Below are positions 28,473 through 39,729 of a DNA stretch of 60,657 nt, in pieces. Under the pieces are notes generated by a model. That model was not told where the DNA came from. It saw nothing but the letters and a program-made list of their open reading frames with translations, and made no database searches. This DNA comes from Pandoraea bronchicola (GTDB taxonomy: Bacteria > Pseudomonadota > Gammaproteobacteria > Burkholderiales > Burkholderiaceae): positions 1 to 60,657 of the forward strand of contig NZ_CABPST010000018.1 of NCBI RefSeq assembly GCF_902459805.1, in the 5' to 3' direction. The translations under genes and the position numbers were made by a program. Positions within the stretch are counted from its first letter, which is position 1, and each line of letters starts with the position of its first letter.

Positions 28473-29450
28473 ATGGAATTTTTCCGCATCAAGAAAGACG
28501 TGCCGTTCATGCGGCACGCCCTGATCTTCAACATCATCTCGGCGCTCACGTTCGTGGCGGCGGTGTTCTTCCTGCTCACGCGGGGCTTGCACCTGTCGAT
28601 CGAGTTCACCGGCGGCACGGTCATGGAAGTGGCCTACACGCAGGCGGCCGATCTCGAGAAGATCCGTGGTGAAGTCGGCAAGCTCGGCTATCGCGACGTG
28701 CAGGTGCAGAGCTTCGGCACCTCGCGCGACGTGATGATCCGTCTGCCGATTCAGACCGGTTCGGACGGCAAGCAAGTCACCAGCGCGCAACAGAGCGACG
28801 CCGTGATGACCGCGCTAAAGGCCGACGCCCCCGACGTGCAATTGCGCCGCGTGGAATTCGTCGGTCCGCAGATCGGTCACGAGCTGTTCACGGACGGCCT
28901 GCTGGCCCTGACCTTCGTGGTCGTCGGCATCATCATCTATCTGTCGTTCCGCTTCGAATGGAAGTTCGCCGTGGCCGGCGTGATCGCCAACCTGCACGAC
29001 GTGGTGATCATTCTGGGCTTCTTCGCGTACTTCCAGTGGGAGTTCTCGCTCGCGGTGCTGGCGGGGGTGCTGGCGGTGCTCGGTTACTCGGTGAACGAGT
29101 CGGTCGTTATCTTCGACCGGATTCGCGAGACGTTCCGCAAGATGCGCAAGGCGACCGTGCAGGAAGTGATCGACCACGCCATCACGACGACCATGTCGCG
29201 TACGATCATCACGCACGCGAGCACGGAAATGATGGTGCTGTCGATGTTCTTCTTCGGCGGCCAGACGCTGCACTACTTCGCGCTCGCCCTGACCGTGGGT
29301 ATTCTGTTCGGTATCTACTCGTCGGTGTTCGTGGCTGCGGCACTGGCGATGTGGTTAGGCGTGAAGCGTGAAGACCTCATCAAGCACAGCAACAAGGACG
29401 AGGAAGAGGGTATCGATCGTAACGACCCGAACTTCGGCGCACGAGTCTGA
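28473..29450 (+). CDS. secF: Protein translocase subunit SecF
   Basis: A 325-residue partner of SecD with six membrane helices. The periplasmic domain holds IEFTGGTVMEV, and the membrane core has the GYSVNESVVIFDRIRE signature. The hydrophilic C-terminus ends in acidic and basic residues. It closes the yajC-secD-secF operon and is followed by a strong terminator. Confidence 0.96.
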   Translation: MEFFRIKKDVPFMRHALIFNIISALTFVAAVFFLLTRGLHLSIEFTGGTVMEVAYTQAADLEKIRGEVGKLGYRDVQVQSFGTSRDVMIRLPIQTGSDGKQVTSAQQSDAVMTALKADAPDVQLRRVEFVGPQIGHELFTDGLLALTFVVVGIIIYLSFRFEWKFAVAGVIANLHDVVIILGFFAYFQWEFSLAVLAGVLAVLGYSVNESVVIFDRIRETFRKMRKATVQEVIDHAITTTMSRTIITHASTEMMVLSMFFFGGQTLHYFALALTVGILFGIYSSVFVAAALAMWLGVKREDLIKHSNKDEEEGIDRNDPNFGARV

Positions 29451-29485
29451 CCGGCTCGCAGTGCCTCGTCAGAAAGACTGAAGAG

Positions 29486-29512
29486 CCGCCGGCACGTCCG
29501 GCGGTTTTTTTT
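29486..29512 (+). terminator. Intrinsic terminator after secF
   Basis: ccgccgg (29486-29492) and ccggcgg (29498-29504) form a perfect 7-bp stem with a 5-nt loop and eight T residues. Confidence 0.92.
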
Positions 29513-29643
29513 CGCCCCTGATTCGTCCGGCGCGCCGTTGTGTGTGCGCGTTTGGTTCGGCTCGCGGGTGACATCCGAACGTGCATCCATGGCGGGCTTA
29601 CGGTAATCTCGCGGAATTCGTCAATTACCCAACCGTCACGTCA

Positions 29644-30330
29644 ATGAAGCCGATCCGCATCTGGGACCTGCCCACGCGCCTGTTCCACTGGTCATTCGTC
29701 GTGCTCGCCGTCGCCGCTTATGTCACCGCCAAGACCGGCGGCAATGCAATGGTCTACCACTTCTGGTGCGGCTACGCGGTCCTCGCGTTGTTGCTCTTCC
29801 GGCTGGTGTGGGGCATCACGGGGCCGCGCTATGCGCGCTTCAGCGCGTTCATTACCGGGCCGCGGGCGTTCGTCCGGTCGTTACGCAACGCGCCGGACAC
29901 CGACGCGCGCTTCGCCGGCCACACACCGCTGGGCGGCCTGTCGGTCATCGCCATGCTGTTGTTCTTCGGCATGCAGATCGTGCTCGGCCTGTTCTCGAAC
30001 GATGACATCTTCAACGACGGCCCCCTCGTCAAATTCATCGACAAGGACACGAGCGACATGCTCACCGGCTGGCACCTGCGCAACCAATGGGTGCTGGTGG
30101 CACTGGTGGCGTTGCACGTGCTTGCGATTCTCTACTATCGCATCGCGCGGAAGAAGGATCTGATCAAGCCGATGATCGTGGGTGACAAGCCGCTCGCCGC
30201 ACCGGCGCATCCCGCACGTGACGACTGGCGAGTGCGGGCCGGCGCGCTGGTGCTGATCGTGCTGGCCTCGGCGCTGGTGTACCGGATCGTGCATCTGACA
30301 CCGGCCGTGGCGGCGCTGCCGTCGTATTGA
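29644..30330 (+). CDS. Cytochrome b561-type (cytochrome b/b6 domain) protein
   Basis: A 228-residue membrane protein of the Ni/Fe-hydrogenase b-type/cytochrome b561 group. Histidines in the first helix (RLFHWSF), the second (VYHFWCGY) and the later helices (GWHLRN and ALHVLAI) are likely heme b ligands. It probably passes electrons between quinol and a small cytochrome. The convergent gene across a shared terminator encodes cytochrome c', a plausible partner. The open frame starts at 29581, but the ATG at 29644 gives the common MKPIRIWDLPTR start. Confidence 0.9.
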   Translation: MKPIRIWDLPTRLFHWSFVVLAVAAYVTAKTGGNAMVYHFWCGYAVLALLLFRLVWGITGPRYARFSAFITGPRAFVRSLRNAPDTDARFAGHTPLGGLSVIAMLLFFGMQIVLGLFSNDDIFNDGPLVKFIDKDTSDMLTGWHLRNQWVLVALVALHVLAILYYRIARKKDLIKPMIVGDKPLAAPAHPARDDWRVRAGALVLIVLASALVYRIVHLTPAVAALPSY

Positions 30331-30360
30331 CGGCTCACCGGCAAGAAGCGCTGCCCACGA

Positions 30361-30391
30361 AAAAGCCGGTCGCTGAAAACGACCGGCTTTT
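30361..30391. terminator. Bidirectional terminator between cytochrome b and cytochrome c' genes
   Basis: aaaagccggtcg (30361-30372) and cgaccggctttt (30380-30391) pair perfectly over 12 bp with a 7-nt loop. T-rich tails are present in both directions, serving the two convergent genes. Confidence 0.93.
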
Positions 30392-30412
30392 TTATCGGAG
30401 TACGAATGGCGC

Positions 30413-30862
30413 TTACTTTGCGCGGAAGTTGTCGTGGCAGCTCTTGCAAGTCTGCGCGGCTTCACCGAAGGCCGTCTTGATCGACGCGAGATCGCCGCCC
30501 TTGGCTACCGTGTTGAGCTTCGCCACGGCCGTTTCCATCTTCTCGGCCGCTTGCTGGAACTTCGCCTTGTCGGAGAAGACCTCCGGCTTGGCCTTGCTCC
30601 TGGCCGTCGTCTGGCCGCCTTCGAACGCCGGCCACGGCAGCTTCGACATGGCGGCAACGAGTTCGGCGTTCTTCGCCACGTCGTCCCTGTTGAACGGGGC
30701 GTCGCCCTTGACGACGGCACCGATGCGGCCGAAGTGATTACCGAGCAGGAAGAGTGCCGACTGACGATACTCCACGGCGTCGTCGGGCTTGGCGAACTGG
30801 GCTTGAGCGAGGGCCGGCACAATGGCGGCGGCGAGCGCTGCAACGGCGAAAATCAACTTCAT
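30413..30862 (-). CDS. Cytochrome c' (class II c-type cytochrome)
   Basis: A 149-residue periplasmic four-helix-bundle cytochrome. The N-terminus is a clear Sec signal ending about residue 20 (ALAQA), and the single heme site CKSCH is at residues 139-143 near the C-terminus, as in all class II cytochromes c. Cytochromes c' bind nitric oxide and may protect against nitrosative stress. A TAAGGAG site precedes the ATG. The neighbouring cytochrome b gene is convergent. Confidence 0.92.
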   Translation of the reverse strand: MKLIFAVAALAAAIVPALAQAQFAKPDDAVEYRQSALFLLGNHFGRIGAVVKGDAPFNRDDVAKNAELVAAMSKLPWPAFEGGQTTARSKAKPEVFSDKAKFQQAAEKMETAVAKLNTVAKGGDLASIKTAFGEAAQTCKSCHDNFRAK

Positions 30863-30997
30863 TTGCGGGGGTTCTCCTTATGAGTTATGCGGCTATGATA
30901 CACAGCAACCCGACCTCGCGTATGACACCCCCGGCCACCTGAGGCTTCGCCGCCGGACATCCGTTTTCCCGTGTCGTTTTCACTTCGGAAACCGAAC

Positions 30998-33334
30998 ATG
31001 ACGATGGAATCGCTTCCGCACTCCCCTGCGGCCACCGGCAGCGCGCAAGTCGCCGAGGACGCTTCGGGATCAACGAGAGAGGCTACCCTCATCAGCCTGA
31101 TGTTCTTCGGCTCAGGCATTCCGGCGCTGATCTACCAGCTTGTCTGGCAGCGCATGCTGGCGGAGATCTTCGGTGTGCAGATCGAGGCGGTCACGGTGAT
31201 CGTCACTGCGTTCATGATCGGGCTGGGGTGCGGCAGCCTCGCGGGCGGCTGGCTCTCGACCCGCACCGGACTGGCGACGTTGCGCGTGTTCGCGTTGATC
31301 GAACTGTCGATTGCCGCGCTCGGTGCGGTGTCGTTGCCCGTACTGGCATGGGTGAGCGATAGGGTGCTGGGAGCATCGCTGCTCACCACGGCGTTGGTCA
31401 CGCTCGCCCTCGTCATTGTCCCGACAATGTTGATGGGGGCAACACTACCGCTGTTGGTACGCCATTGGGTCAGCCGTTCAGGCAGCACGGGGGAGAGCGT
31501 GGGACGTCTCTATTGCATGAACACGCTGGGCGCGGCGTTCGCCTGCGTGCTGGCGGCGTTCGTGATATTTCCGCTCTCGGGCATGCGAACGGCGACATAT
31601 CTGGCGGCATTGCTCAACGCAACGGTCGCCATCGCGGCACTGACAACCTATATCCGCTCGCGCGCCTCGGCAAGCCGCATTGCATGGGCCTCCCGCACGC
31701 CCGCCGCAGCGGGTTTCGCTTCGGCTTCGGCCTCAGCTTCGACCATGGTGGCCGCCCCGCTCGCCGTAAAATTCCGCGCCTGCCTCTGGCTCGCGGCATT
31801 GGGCGGCGGCGTCTCTATGTCGTTCGAAGTGTTCCTCTTTCGCACGATCTCGTTTTCCAGCGGCGGCAGCGCGAGCGCGTTCGCCACAACGTTGGCAATG
31901 TTTCTCGCCGGGCTCGCCATGGGCGCTCAGGCAGCAGGGCGCTGGTGCGGCGGCTCCGCCGTCAGCCTGCCTCGTCATGTCCTCAACACTCAGCTCGCTG
32001 GCATCGCTGTCAGCGCCGCGTTCCTCCCGATCGCGAAGCTGCTGTCAGCGTTCGGTCCGGCGGCCCTATTTCCGTTTCTGTACCTCGCAGTCTTCGTCAT
32101 CGCGACAGCCTGGGGAACCTTGCTGCCGCTACTTTCACAATTGTCCATCGCCCCCGATCACCGCTCGGGGCTGCGGACATCCCAGCTTTATCTCGCGAAC
32201 ATCGTCGGCAGCGCGAGCGGCAGTCTCTTCACCGGCTTCGTCGCAATGCAGTCCTTCGGGCTCGTTCACATCTCCATCGGCCTGACACTCGCGAGTGCCG
32301 CAACGCTAGGTCTGTTCGCATGGATGCTGCCGGGCGCGCACCATAACCTGCGGCGCCGATATACGGCCACTGCGCTGGCGCTTGCGCTGTGCGCCGCGCT
32401 GGTCGTGCCCGCCATGACAAGCAACCTCTTCGGTTCGCTCGAGTACAAGAACGCACCGGCGACCTCGCCTGTGGTCGATGTCCTGGAGAACCGGCATGGC
32501 ATCGTGACCGTTGCCGCCGACGGTTCGGTCTACGGCGGCGGGATGTACGACGGCAAGTTCAACGTCGATCCGATCCACGACACCAATATGGTTTTCCGTC
32601 CCTATGGCCTCGCGGCGGCCACTCCCGCGCCGCGCCGCGTGTTGATGATCGGATTGTCGTCCGGATCGTGGGCTCAGGTCCTGGTGAATATGCCGGGCGT
32701 GGAATCGCTTACCGTTGTCGAACTCAACGACGGCTATGCAACGCTGATCGGCCGGCATCCGAACGTCGCTTCGCTCTTGCGGAACCCCAAGGTCACGCTG
32801 ATCACGGACGACGGCCGACGATGGGTGCGGCAATATCACGAGCCGCCGTTCGACATGATCGTCATGAACACGACCTTCTTCATGCGGGCGCAGACCTCAC
32901 TGCTGCTGTCGCGCGAGATGGTGACGCTGCTGCGCGACCGGCTCGTGCCCGGTGGCCTGCTGATGTACAACACCACCGAATCAAAGCGGGTGCAGCGCAC
33001 GGGATGCGAGGTATTTGGCAACGGCGTTCTGCTGGGCAACAACATCGTGCTGTCGACATCGCCCATCATCTGGGACGTTGCCCGCTGGCGCCGCGCCATG
33101 CTCGCGTGGCGCATCGATGGCAAGCCAGTCATCGATCCGGGTAATCCGGCACACCAGGACTTTCTGCGCCGGTTTGCGCAACACTTTCCGGGGCCGGATA
33201 TCGCGACGGCCGACACCGGCACGCCATCGCCCATGCCGTCGTGCCAGACGATTCTGGCGCAGACGCAGGGATTCGCCCCGGTGACCGACGACAACATGGG
33301 CTCGGAGTGGCGTTTCCGCTACGGCGTCGAGTGA
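30998..33334 (+). CDS. Fused membrane (MFS-like)/spermidine synthase-like protein
   Basis: A protein of about 778 residues. The N-terminal 430 or so residues contain ten or more membrane helices, starting with the SGIPALIYQLVWQRML segment typical of the fused MFS/spermidine synthase family. The C-terminal 300 residues form a spermidine-synthase-like Rossmann domain with LMIGLSSGSW, a VVELN acidic strand end and ITDDGRRWV. The SAM-site glycine motif is altered relative to true SpeE, so polyamine synthesis should not be assumed. The start is uncertain: GTG 30971, ATG 30998 and ATG 31004 are in frame. Confidence 0.85.
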   Translation: MTMESLPHSPAATGSAQVAEDASGSTREATLISLMFFGSGIPALIYQLVWQRMLAEIFGVQIEAVTVIVTAFMIGLGCGSLAGGWLSTRTGLATLRVFALIELSIAALGAVSLPVLAWVSDRVLGASLLTTALVTLALVIVPTMLMGATLPLLVRHWVSRSGSTGESVGRLYCMNTLGAAFACVLAAFVIFPLSGMRTATYLAALLNATVAIAALTTYIRSRASASRIAWASRTPAAAGFASASASASTMVAAPLAVKFRACLWLAALGGGVSMSFEVFLFRTISFSSGGSASAFATTLAMFLAGLAMGAQAAGRWCGGSAVSLPRHVLNTQLAGIAVSAAFLPIAKLLSAFGPAALFPFLYLAVFVIATAWGTLLPLLSQLSIAPDHRSGLRTSQLYLANIVGSASGSLFTGFVAMQSFGLVHISIGLTLASAATLGLFAWMLPGAHHNLRRRYTATALALALCAALVVPAMTSNLFGSLEYKNAPATSPVVDVLENRHGIVTVAADGSVYGGGMYDGKFNVDPIHDTNMVFRPYGLAAATPAPRRVLMIGLSSGSWAQVLVNMPGVESLTVVELNDGYATLIGRHPNVASLLRNPKVTLITDDGRRWVRQYHEPPFDMIVMNTTFFMRAQTSLLLSREMVTLLRDRLVPGGLLMYNTTESKRVQRTGCEVFGNGVLLGNNIVLSTSPIIWDVARWRRAMLAWRIDGKPVIDPGNPAHQDFLRRFAQHFPGPDIATADTGTPSPMPSCQTILAQTQGFAPVTDDNMGSEWRFRYGVE

Positions 33335-33354
33335 CGATGCCCGGCGCATCATGC

Positions 33355-33382
33355 AAAACGGGCCGCAGAAGCGGCCCGTTTT
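33355..33382. terminator. Bidirectional terminator
   Basis: aaaacgggccgc (33355-33366) and gcggcccgtttt (33371-33382) form a perfect 12-bp stem with a 4-nt loop. It lies between the convergent membrane/spermidine-synthase fusion and purB. Confidence 0.92.
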
Positions 33383-33394
33383 CGTTCAAGCGCA

Positions 33395-35581
<2,187 letters not shown>

Positions 35582-35583
35582 GC

Positions 35584-36780
35584 CTACCCACCGGCCGGGC
35601 CGACGCTCCGGCCACGCCCGCCCGACGGCATGAGCACCGCCGGCTGGTCGCGTCCGCGGCCCCCGGCCGCCTCGACCGACGGGCTGCGCGTGAGCAATGT
35701 TCCCAAGCCTCGAAGCAGACGCCAGGCGGGATCCGCCGGCACTTCGTTCTCCGGGGGCGCTGCACGCGCCGCCGTCGGCGCAGGCAGGGGCTCCCGAGCG
35801 GACGTCACGATGTCCCTGGGCGCCGGGCGAGGCGCCGATTTGTCCGGCGTCCCGGCGTGACGCCGACCCGCGACCGCCTCCGGTGCCGGCGTGGCGCGCA
35901 GACGCGCGTATCCCGCCATCACCTTGCGAACGTAGTTCCGGGTCTCGGGAAACGGCGGTATCTGACGCCCGTAACGCAGCACAGCGCCTTCCCCCGCGTT
36001 GTAGGCGGCCAGCACGAGCGGCAGGTCGTCATCGAAACGCGTCAGCAGCCAGCGGAGGTAGGATGCCCCGGCACGCACGTTCTCGGCGGGATCTTCGAGG
36101 CGGCGCACGCCGAAGCGCTCCCCCGTGCGCGGCAGCACCTGCATCAACCCGATTGCCCCCCGCCCGGACAACGCCTGCGGATCGTATCCCGACTCGACGT
36201 CGATGATGGCGTGCAGCAGCGCGGCATCGACCGACGCCGCCTCTGCCGCATGTCGCACCAGTGAGTCGAACGGCAACGCTCCCTCTTCCGGTGCCAGCGC
36301 TGTTGCCGGTGCCGTTGCCGGTGCCGGGGCTTGCGCCGGTGCTTGTGCCGATGCTTGTGCCGGTGCTTGTGCCGGTGCTTGTGTTGGGCCTTGTGTCGGG
36401 CCTTGTGTCGAGCCTTGTGTCGGGCCTTGTATCGGTGCCGTCACCAAGCCGGATGCTGGCGCTTGTGCCAAAACCGCAGCCGACGCTGGCGCCGCCGGGA
36501 CAGATGCGCGTACCACCTCGGGGGCTTCGGGCTCAACGGTAAGCAGGCCATCCGGGAGAGCGCTCGGCTCGACAAGGGGCGGTGCCGGACTGGCCATGGC
36601 GCGTCGCTCTGGCACCAGAAGCTGGGTATCGGCCACGCGCGGATGAAGCGGCAGCAGCCCCCGGTTGGCCGCCGACGCGGGCATCGGCAGACTCAGCGCG
36701 CCCAGCACGAGCACAACGAGCCGTAACGACCAGCGAGCGTGCGCCCTCCGGCGCGAAGCCGGATTCGGAGGAACGCTCAT
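35584..36780 (-). CDS. Lytic transglycosylase (SLT domain) of the T3SS operon
   Basis: A 398-residue exported protein. It has a signal peptide ending about residue 38 (PASA-A), then a disordered region with a Q/P/A-rich repeat at residues 118-160, and then a Slt catalytic domain. The catalytic glutamate is E196 in IIDVESGYDP, followed by GLMQVLP and LAAYNAGEGAV. It probably opens peptidoglycan for assembly of the secretion system. Its ATG overlaps the sctU stop (ATGA), so it is translated with the export apparatus. The C-terminal 120 residues are proline- and arginine-rich with no recognised domain. Confidence 0.88.
   Translation of the reverse strand: MSVPPNPASRRRAHARWSLRLVVLVLGALSLPMPASAANRGLLPLHPRVADTQLLVPERRAMASPAPPLVEPSALPDGLLTVEPEAPEVVRASVPAAPASAAVLAQAPASGLVTAPIQGPTQGSTQGPTQGPTQAPAQAPAQASAQAPAQAPAPATAPATALAPEEGALPFDSLVRHAAEAASVDAALLHAIIDVESGYDPQALSGRGAIGLMQVLPRTGERFGVRRLEDPAENVRAGASYLRWLLTRFDDDLPLVLAAYNAGEGAVLRYGRQIPPFPETRNYVRKVMAGYARLRATPAPEAVAGRRHAGTPDKSAPRPAPRDIVTSAREPLPAPTAARAAPPENEVPADPAWRLLRGLGTLLTRSPSVEAAGGRGRDQPAVLMPSGGRGRSVGPAGG
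36301..36429 (-). repeat. Degenerate 12-bp repeats in the transglycosylase linker
   Basis: In-frame units encoding GPTQ, then APAQ and ASAQ variants, give residues 118-160 of the transglycosylase. The DNA repeats with a 12-bp period and could expand or contract without frameshift. Confidence 0.75.
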
Positions 36781-37937
36781 GCCCCCCTCCCCTCGTCGGC
36801 ACGCTTCGAAATATCCCCGGCGCCACTGTCGTCAGGGCTTTCGGCCGCCTTCGCATCGACGCGCTGTAGCGCCTGTTCGTCCTGCGCGGCTTGCATCTCG
36901 TATGGCAAGTCAAGTGCGAGGCGCAGAATGGCCGCGACGGCGTCGAACAGATCCGTCGGAATCGGCGCATCGATCTCGACATCGTTCATCAGACGGCGGG
37001 CCACCGGCACATGCTCGACCACCGGCACGCCTGCGCGCTCTGCGAGCCGGACAATGGTCCGGGCGCGCGCGTTGCGCCCCTTCTCGATCACCAGTGGCAC
37101 CGGCGTTTCACCCGGCACGTAGCGCAGACAGATGGCGATGTGCGCCGGGTTCCGCACAACGGCCGTCGAGCGCTTCACGTTGTCCGACAGACTGCCGCTC
37201 TCGATCGTCTCCCGGTGAATATCGCGCCGCTTGTTCTTGATGTCCCGGTTGCCCTCGACCTCCTTCGACTCCCGCTTGATCTCGTCGTGGGACATCCTCA
37301 ATTGCTTGTGCAACTGATACTTCTGGTACGCAAAGTCCAGCCCGCCGAACACCACGTAGGCGACGACAAGCACAGCCATCAACCAGAACAGCAGTTTGGA
37401 CGTGAGTGCAATGCCGCAGGCCGGGCCGCATTGGGGCAGCGCCGCAAGCGAGGGCGTGTATTGCCGGATGAGATAGAAGAACACCATCCCCAGTACCCCG
37501 ACCTTGACGAGCGACTTGCCGAACTCGAACAGCGACTGCATCGAGAACAACTGCTTGGCTTTGGCGATCGGATCGATGCGTTCGTATTTGGGACGAATGA
37601 CCTCCGGTGCGACCAGCGCGCCCACTTGCAGCACCATCGCGAGCCACGTCGTCACGATCAGCAGCAGCGCAAGCCCGCCTCCGAAACGCACGAGCAGCAG
37701 CAGCGACGGTCCCAGCATGCCGCGCACGGCGTCGTCCACCGGGTCGCGCAGCACGAGCAGCATGCGTGACACGAGCGCCTCCATGGCCTGGTAGAGCGCC
37801 GGGCCTTCGAACGTCAGCCATGCGAGCACCACGCCAAGCTGCATGCACACGGCAAGGTCGGCACTCTTCGCGACCCGCCCTTTGGCGCGTTCGTCCTTGA
37901 TCTTCTTGGGCGTTGGCGGCTGACTCTTCTCGCTCAT
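36777..37937 (-). CDS. sctU: T3SS export apparatus switch protein SctU
   Basis: A 386-residue FlhB/YscU/SsaU-family protein with four membrane helices and a cytoplasmic domain that switches substrate specificity after self-cleavage. The usual cleavage motif NPTH reads NPAH here (N263-P264-A265-H266), so the threonine is replaced while the essential asparagine and proline remain. The C-terminus carries a charged tail of about 40 residues. The frame is open to 38012, but the start MSEKSQPPTPKK at 37937 is the family form. It follows sctT by 7 nt and overlaps the transglycosylase gene. Confidence 0.94.
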   Translation of the reverse strand: MSEKSQPPTPKKIKDERAKGRVAKSADLAVCMQLGVVLAWLTFEGPALYQAMEALVSRMLLVLRDPVDDAVRGMLGPSLLLLVRFGGGLALLLIVTTWLAMVLQVGALVAPEVIRPKYERIDPIAKAKQLFSMQSLFEFGKSLVKVGVLGMVFFYLIRQYTPSLAALPQCGPACGIALTSKLLFWLMAVLVVAYVVFGGLDFAYQKYQLHKQLRMSHDEIKRESKEVEGNRDIKNKRRDIHRETIESGSLSDNVKRSTAVVRNPAHIAICLRYVPGETPVPLVIEKGRNARARTIVRLAERAGVPVVEHVPVARRLMNDVEIDAPIPTDLFDAVAAILRLALDLPYEMQAAQDEQALQRVDAKAAESPDDSGAGDISKRADEGRGA

Positions 37938-37944
37938 ATCCGCC

Positions 37945-38787
37945 TCACGATGCCGGCAGCGCCAGCGCAGTCCAGGCGCGAAACACATCGGGCAAGCGAT
38001 ACCAGCCCGCAAGCGGCACGGCGACGGCGAACGGCAGGCTCGCCACCGTCACCAACAGCGCCATCGCGCTCTTCACGGGCATGGCGAGGAAGAACACATT
38101 GAGCTGTTGCGCGGCCCGATTGACGAACCCCATCGACATGTCGACGAGCACCATCACGACCATCGCCGGTAACGCAACGGCCACGCACATGACCTGCATC
38201 GCCTGCCAGAGCGCAAGCAGCCATGCCACGCTGTCATCGTGCCACCGCCATGGCTGGCCGACCGGCAACGCAACATAAGAGTCATACAGCGCGGTGAGCA
38301 GCGCGTGCGCCGCGGGCGTAATGAAGAACAACACGCAGAGCATTTGTGTGAGCGCGACGCCGAAGACCGACGACTGCGCCCCCATCAGCGGATTGAGCAC
38401 ACTCGCCATCGATGCGCCGCGCATCGTGTCGATCACATATCCCGTCATATCGACGGCCCAGAACGGCAGCGCCGCCGCAAACCCCAGCAGCCCGCCGACG
38501 CACAACTCGCGCAGAATCAGCATGACCCAGGCGCCCCAGTGGGAGGGCAGCTCCGGCGTGGCATGCACCAGCGCCACGACCGGTAACGCGAGCGCGAGTA
38601 CCAACGCGTTGCGCAGCATGCCGGCACCGAGCATGCCGACGGAGAGCACCGGCAGCAGCATCGCTATGCCCAGCGGGCGTAGCATTGCCACGCCCCACGC
38701 GACCAGCCAGCCCAAGATGTCGCCCCACAACGGCGAGAGCAACGTGTCGACGGCGGGGTCGATGCCTGGCACGAGGGAGGTTGCCAT
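37945..38787 (-). CDS. sctT: T3SS export apparatus protein SctT
   Basis: A 280-residue FliR/YscT/SsaT-family membrane protein of the export gate, with six or more helices. LRELCVGGLLGFAAALPFWAVDMTGYVIDTMRG is the family core, given here by its ends LRELCVGG and YVIDTMRG. The ATG at 38787 follows sctS by 5 nt; the longer open frame to 39018 overlaps sctS and is not credible. It sits in the R-S-T-U order conserved in T3SSs. Confidence 0.93.
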   Translation of the reverse strand: MATSLVPGIDPAVDTLLSPLWGDILGWLVAWGVAMLRPLGIAMLLPVLSVGMLGAGMLRNALVLALALPVVALVHATPELPSHWGAWVMLILRELCVGGLLGFAAALPFWAVDMTGYVIDTMRGASMASVLNPLMGAQSSVFGVALTQMLCVLFFITPAAHALLTALYDSYVALPVGQPWRWHDDSVAWLLALWQAMQVMCVAVALPAMVVMVLVDMSMGFVNRAAQQLNVFFLAMPVKSAMALLVTVASLPFAVAVPLAGWYRLPDVFRAWTALALPAS

Positions 38788-38792
38788 GCCGC

Positions 38793-39059
38793 TCACCGCA
38801 TCCGGCTGATCTGCTCGAACGCGCTGCCCGCGTAGTGGAGCAGCACGTGCCCCATCCACGCATAAGTGGCGGCCAGCGTGACCGACACGGCGATGAGCTT
38901 GATAAGGAACTGCACGGTCTGGTCCTGCACCTGCGTGAGCGCCTGCACCAAGGAGACGAGCACACCGACCACCGACGCCACCACCACGGTCGGCAGGGAC
39001 ATCAGCAGGGTGAGCCACAACATCTCGCTCGTCAGATTGACAACAACGGCTTCACTCAT
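38793..39059 (-). CDS. sctS: T3SS export apparatus protein SctS
   Basis: An 88-residue FliQ/YscS/SsaS-family protein with two hydrophobic helices, forming part of the helical export gate with SctR and SctT. The loop between the helices contains QALTQVQDQTVQF, the family signature. It starts 19 nt after sctR and ends 5 nt before sctT. Confidence 0.94.
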   Translation of the reverse strand: MSEAVVVNLTSEMLWLTLLMSLPTVVVASVVGVLVSLVQALTQVQDQTVQFLIKLIAVSVTLAATYAWMGHVLLHYAGSAFEQISRMR

Positions 39060-39078
39060 TGGCGCGCTCCCTGAACCG

Positions 39079-39729
39079 TCATGCGTACGAGAGCATCAAC
39101 TGGCGCACCAACTGTTCCCAGCCGTTCATCATCACGAAGATCAGCAGCTTGAACGGCAGCGCGATGGTCATCGGCGAGACCATCATCATCCCCATCGCAA
39201 GAAGAATGTTCGAGATCACCAGATCGATGACGACGAACGGCAGATACAGCAACAGGCCAATCTTGAAGGCCTCGGCCAGTTGGCTCAGCGCGAAAGCCGG
39301 CATCAGGACGAGCAGAGAATCCGGCCCCAGACGTTCACGATGCGCCTTCGGCCACGTCTCGCCAGCGATGTTCGCAAAGAAGTCGCGCTGTCTCGCGTCG
39401 GTGTGCCGTGTGAGAAACGCGCGGTACGGCGACAGGATGCTCGCGTCGACATCGGTCACAAAGCTCTTGGACGACAGCGACACGGGACGCGTCTCGAGAT
39501 TCGCTTCGATATCGAACGCCACCGGGGCCATGATGAAGCAGGTGAGCACGAGCGATAGCCCGTAAATTGCAATGTTGGGCGGAATCTGCTGCGTACCCAG
39601 CGCATTGCGTAGCAACGCGAACACGACGGCCAGTTTCAGAAACGCAGTCCCCAGCACCACCAGCAGCGGCATGATCGATAGCAGCGACAGCAACACGATA
39701 AGCTGCACCGGGTGGTCGAGCAGGGACAT
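39079..39729 (-). CDS. sctR: T3SS export apparatus protein SctR
   Basis: A 216-residue FliP/YscR/SsaR-family membrane protein forming the core of the export gate. The N-terminal helices and the LRNALGTQQIPPN motif are intact, and the C-terminus has FKIGLLLYLPFVVIDLVI and GMMMVSP. The ATG at 39729 gives the normal length. Upstream, 184 nt separate it from sctQ, the largest gap in this otherwise tightly packed operon. Confidence 0.95.
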   Translation of the reverse strand: MSLLDHPVQLIVLLSLLSIMPLLVVLGTAFLKLAVVFALLRNALGTQQIPPNIAIYGLSLVLTCFIMAPVAFDIEANLETRPVSLSSKSFVTDVDASILSPYRAFLTRHTDARQRDFFANIAGETWPKAHRERLGPDSLLVLMPAFALSQLAEAFKIGLLLYLPFVVIDLVISNILLAMGMMMVSPMTIALPFKLLIFVMMNGWEQLVRQLMLSYA

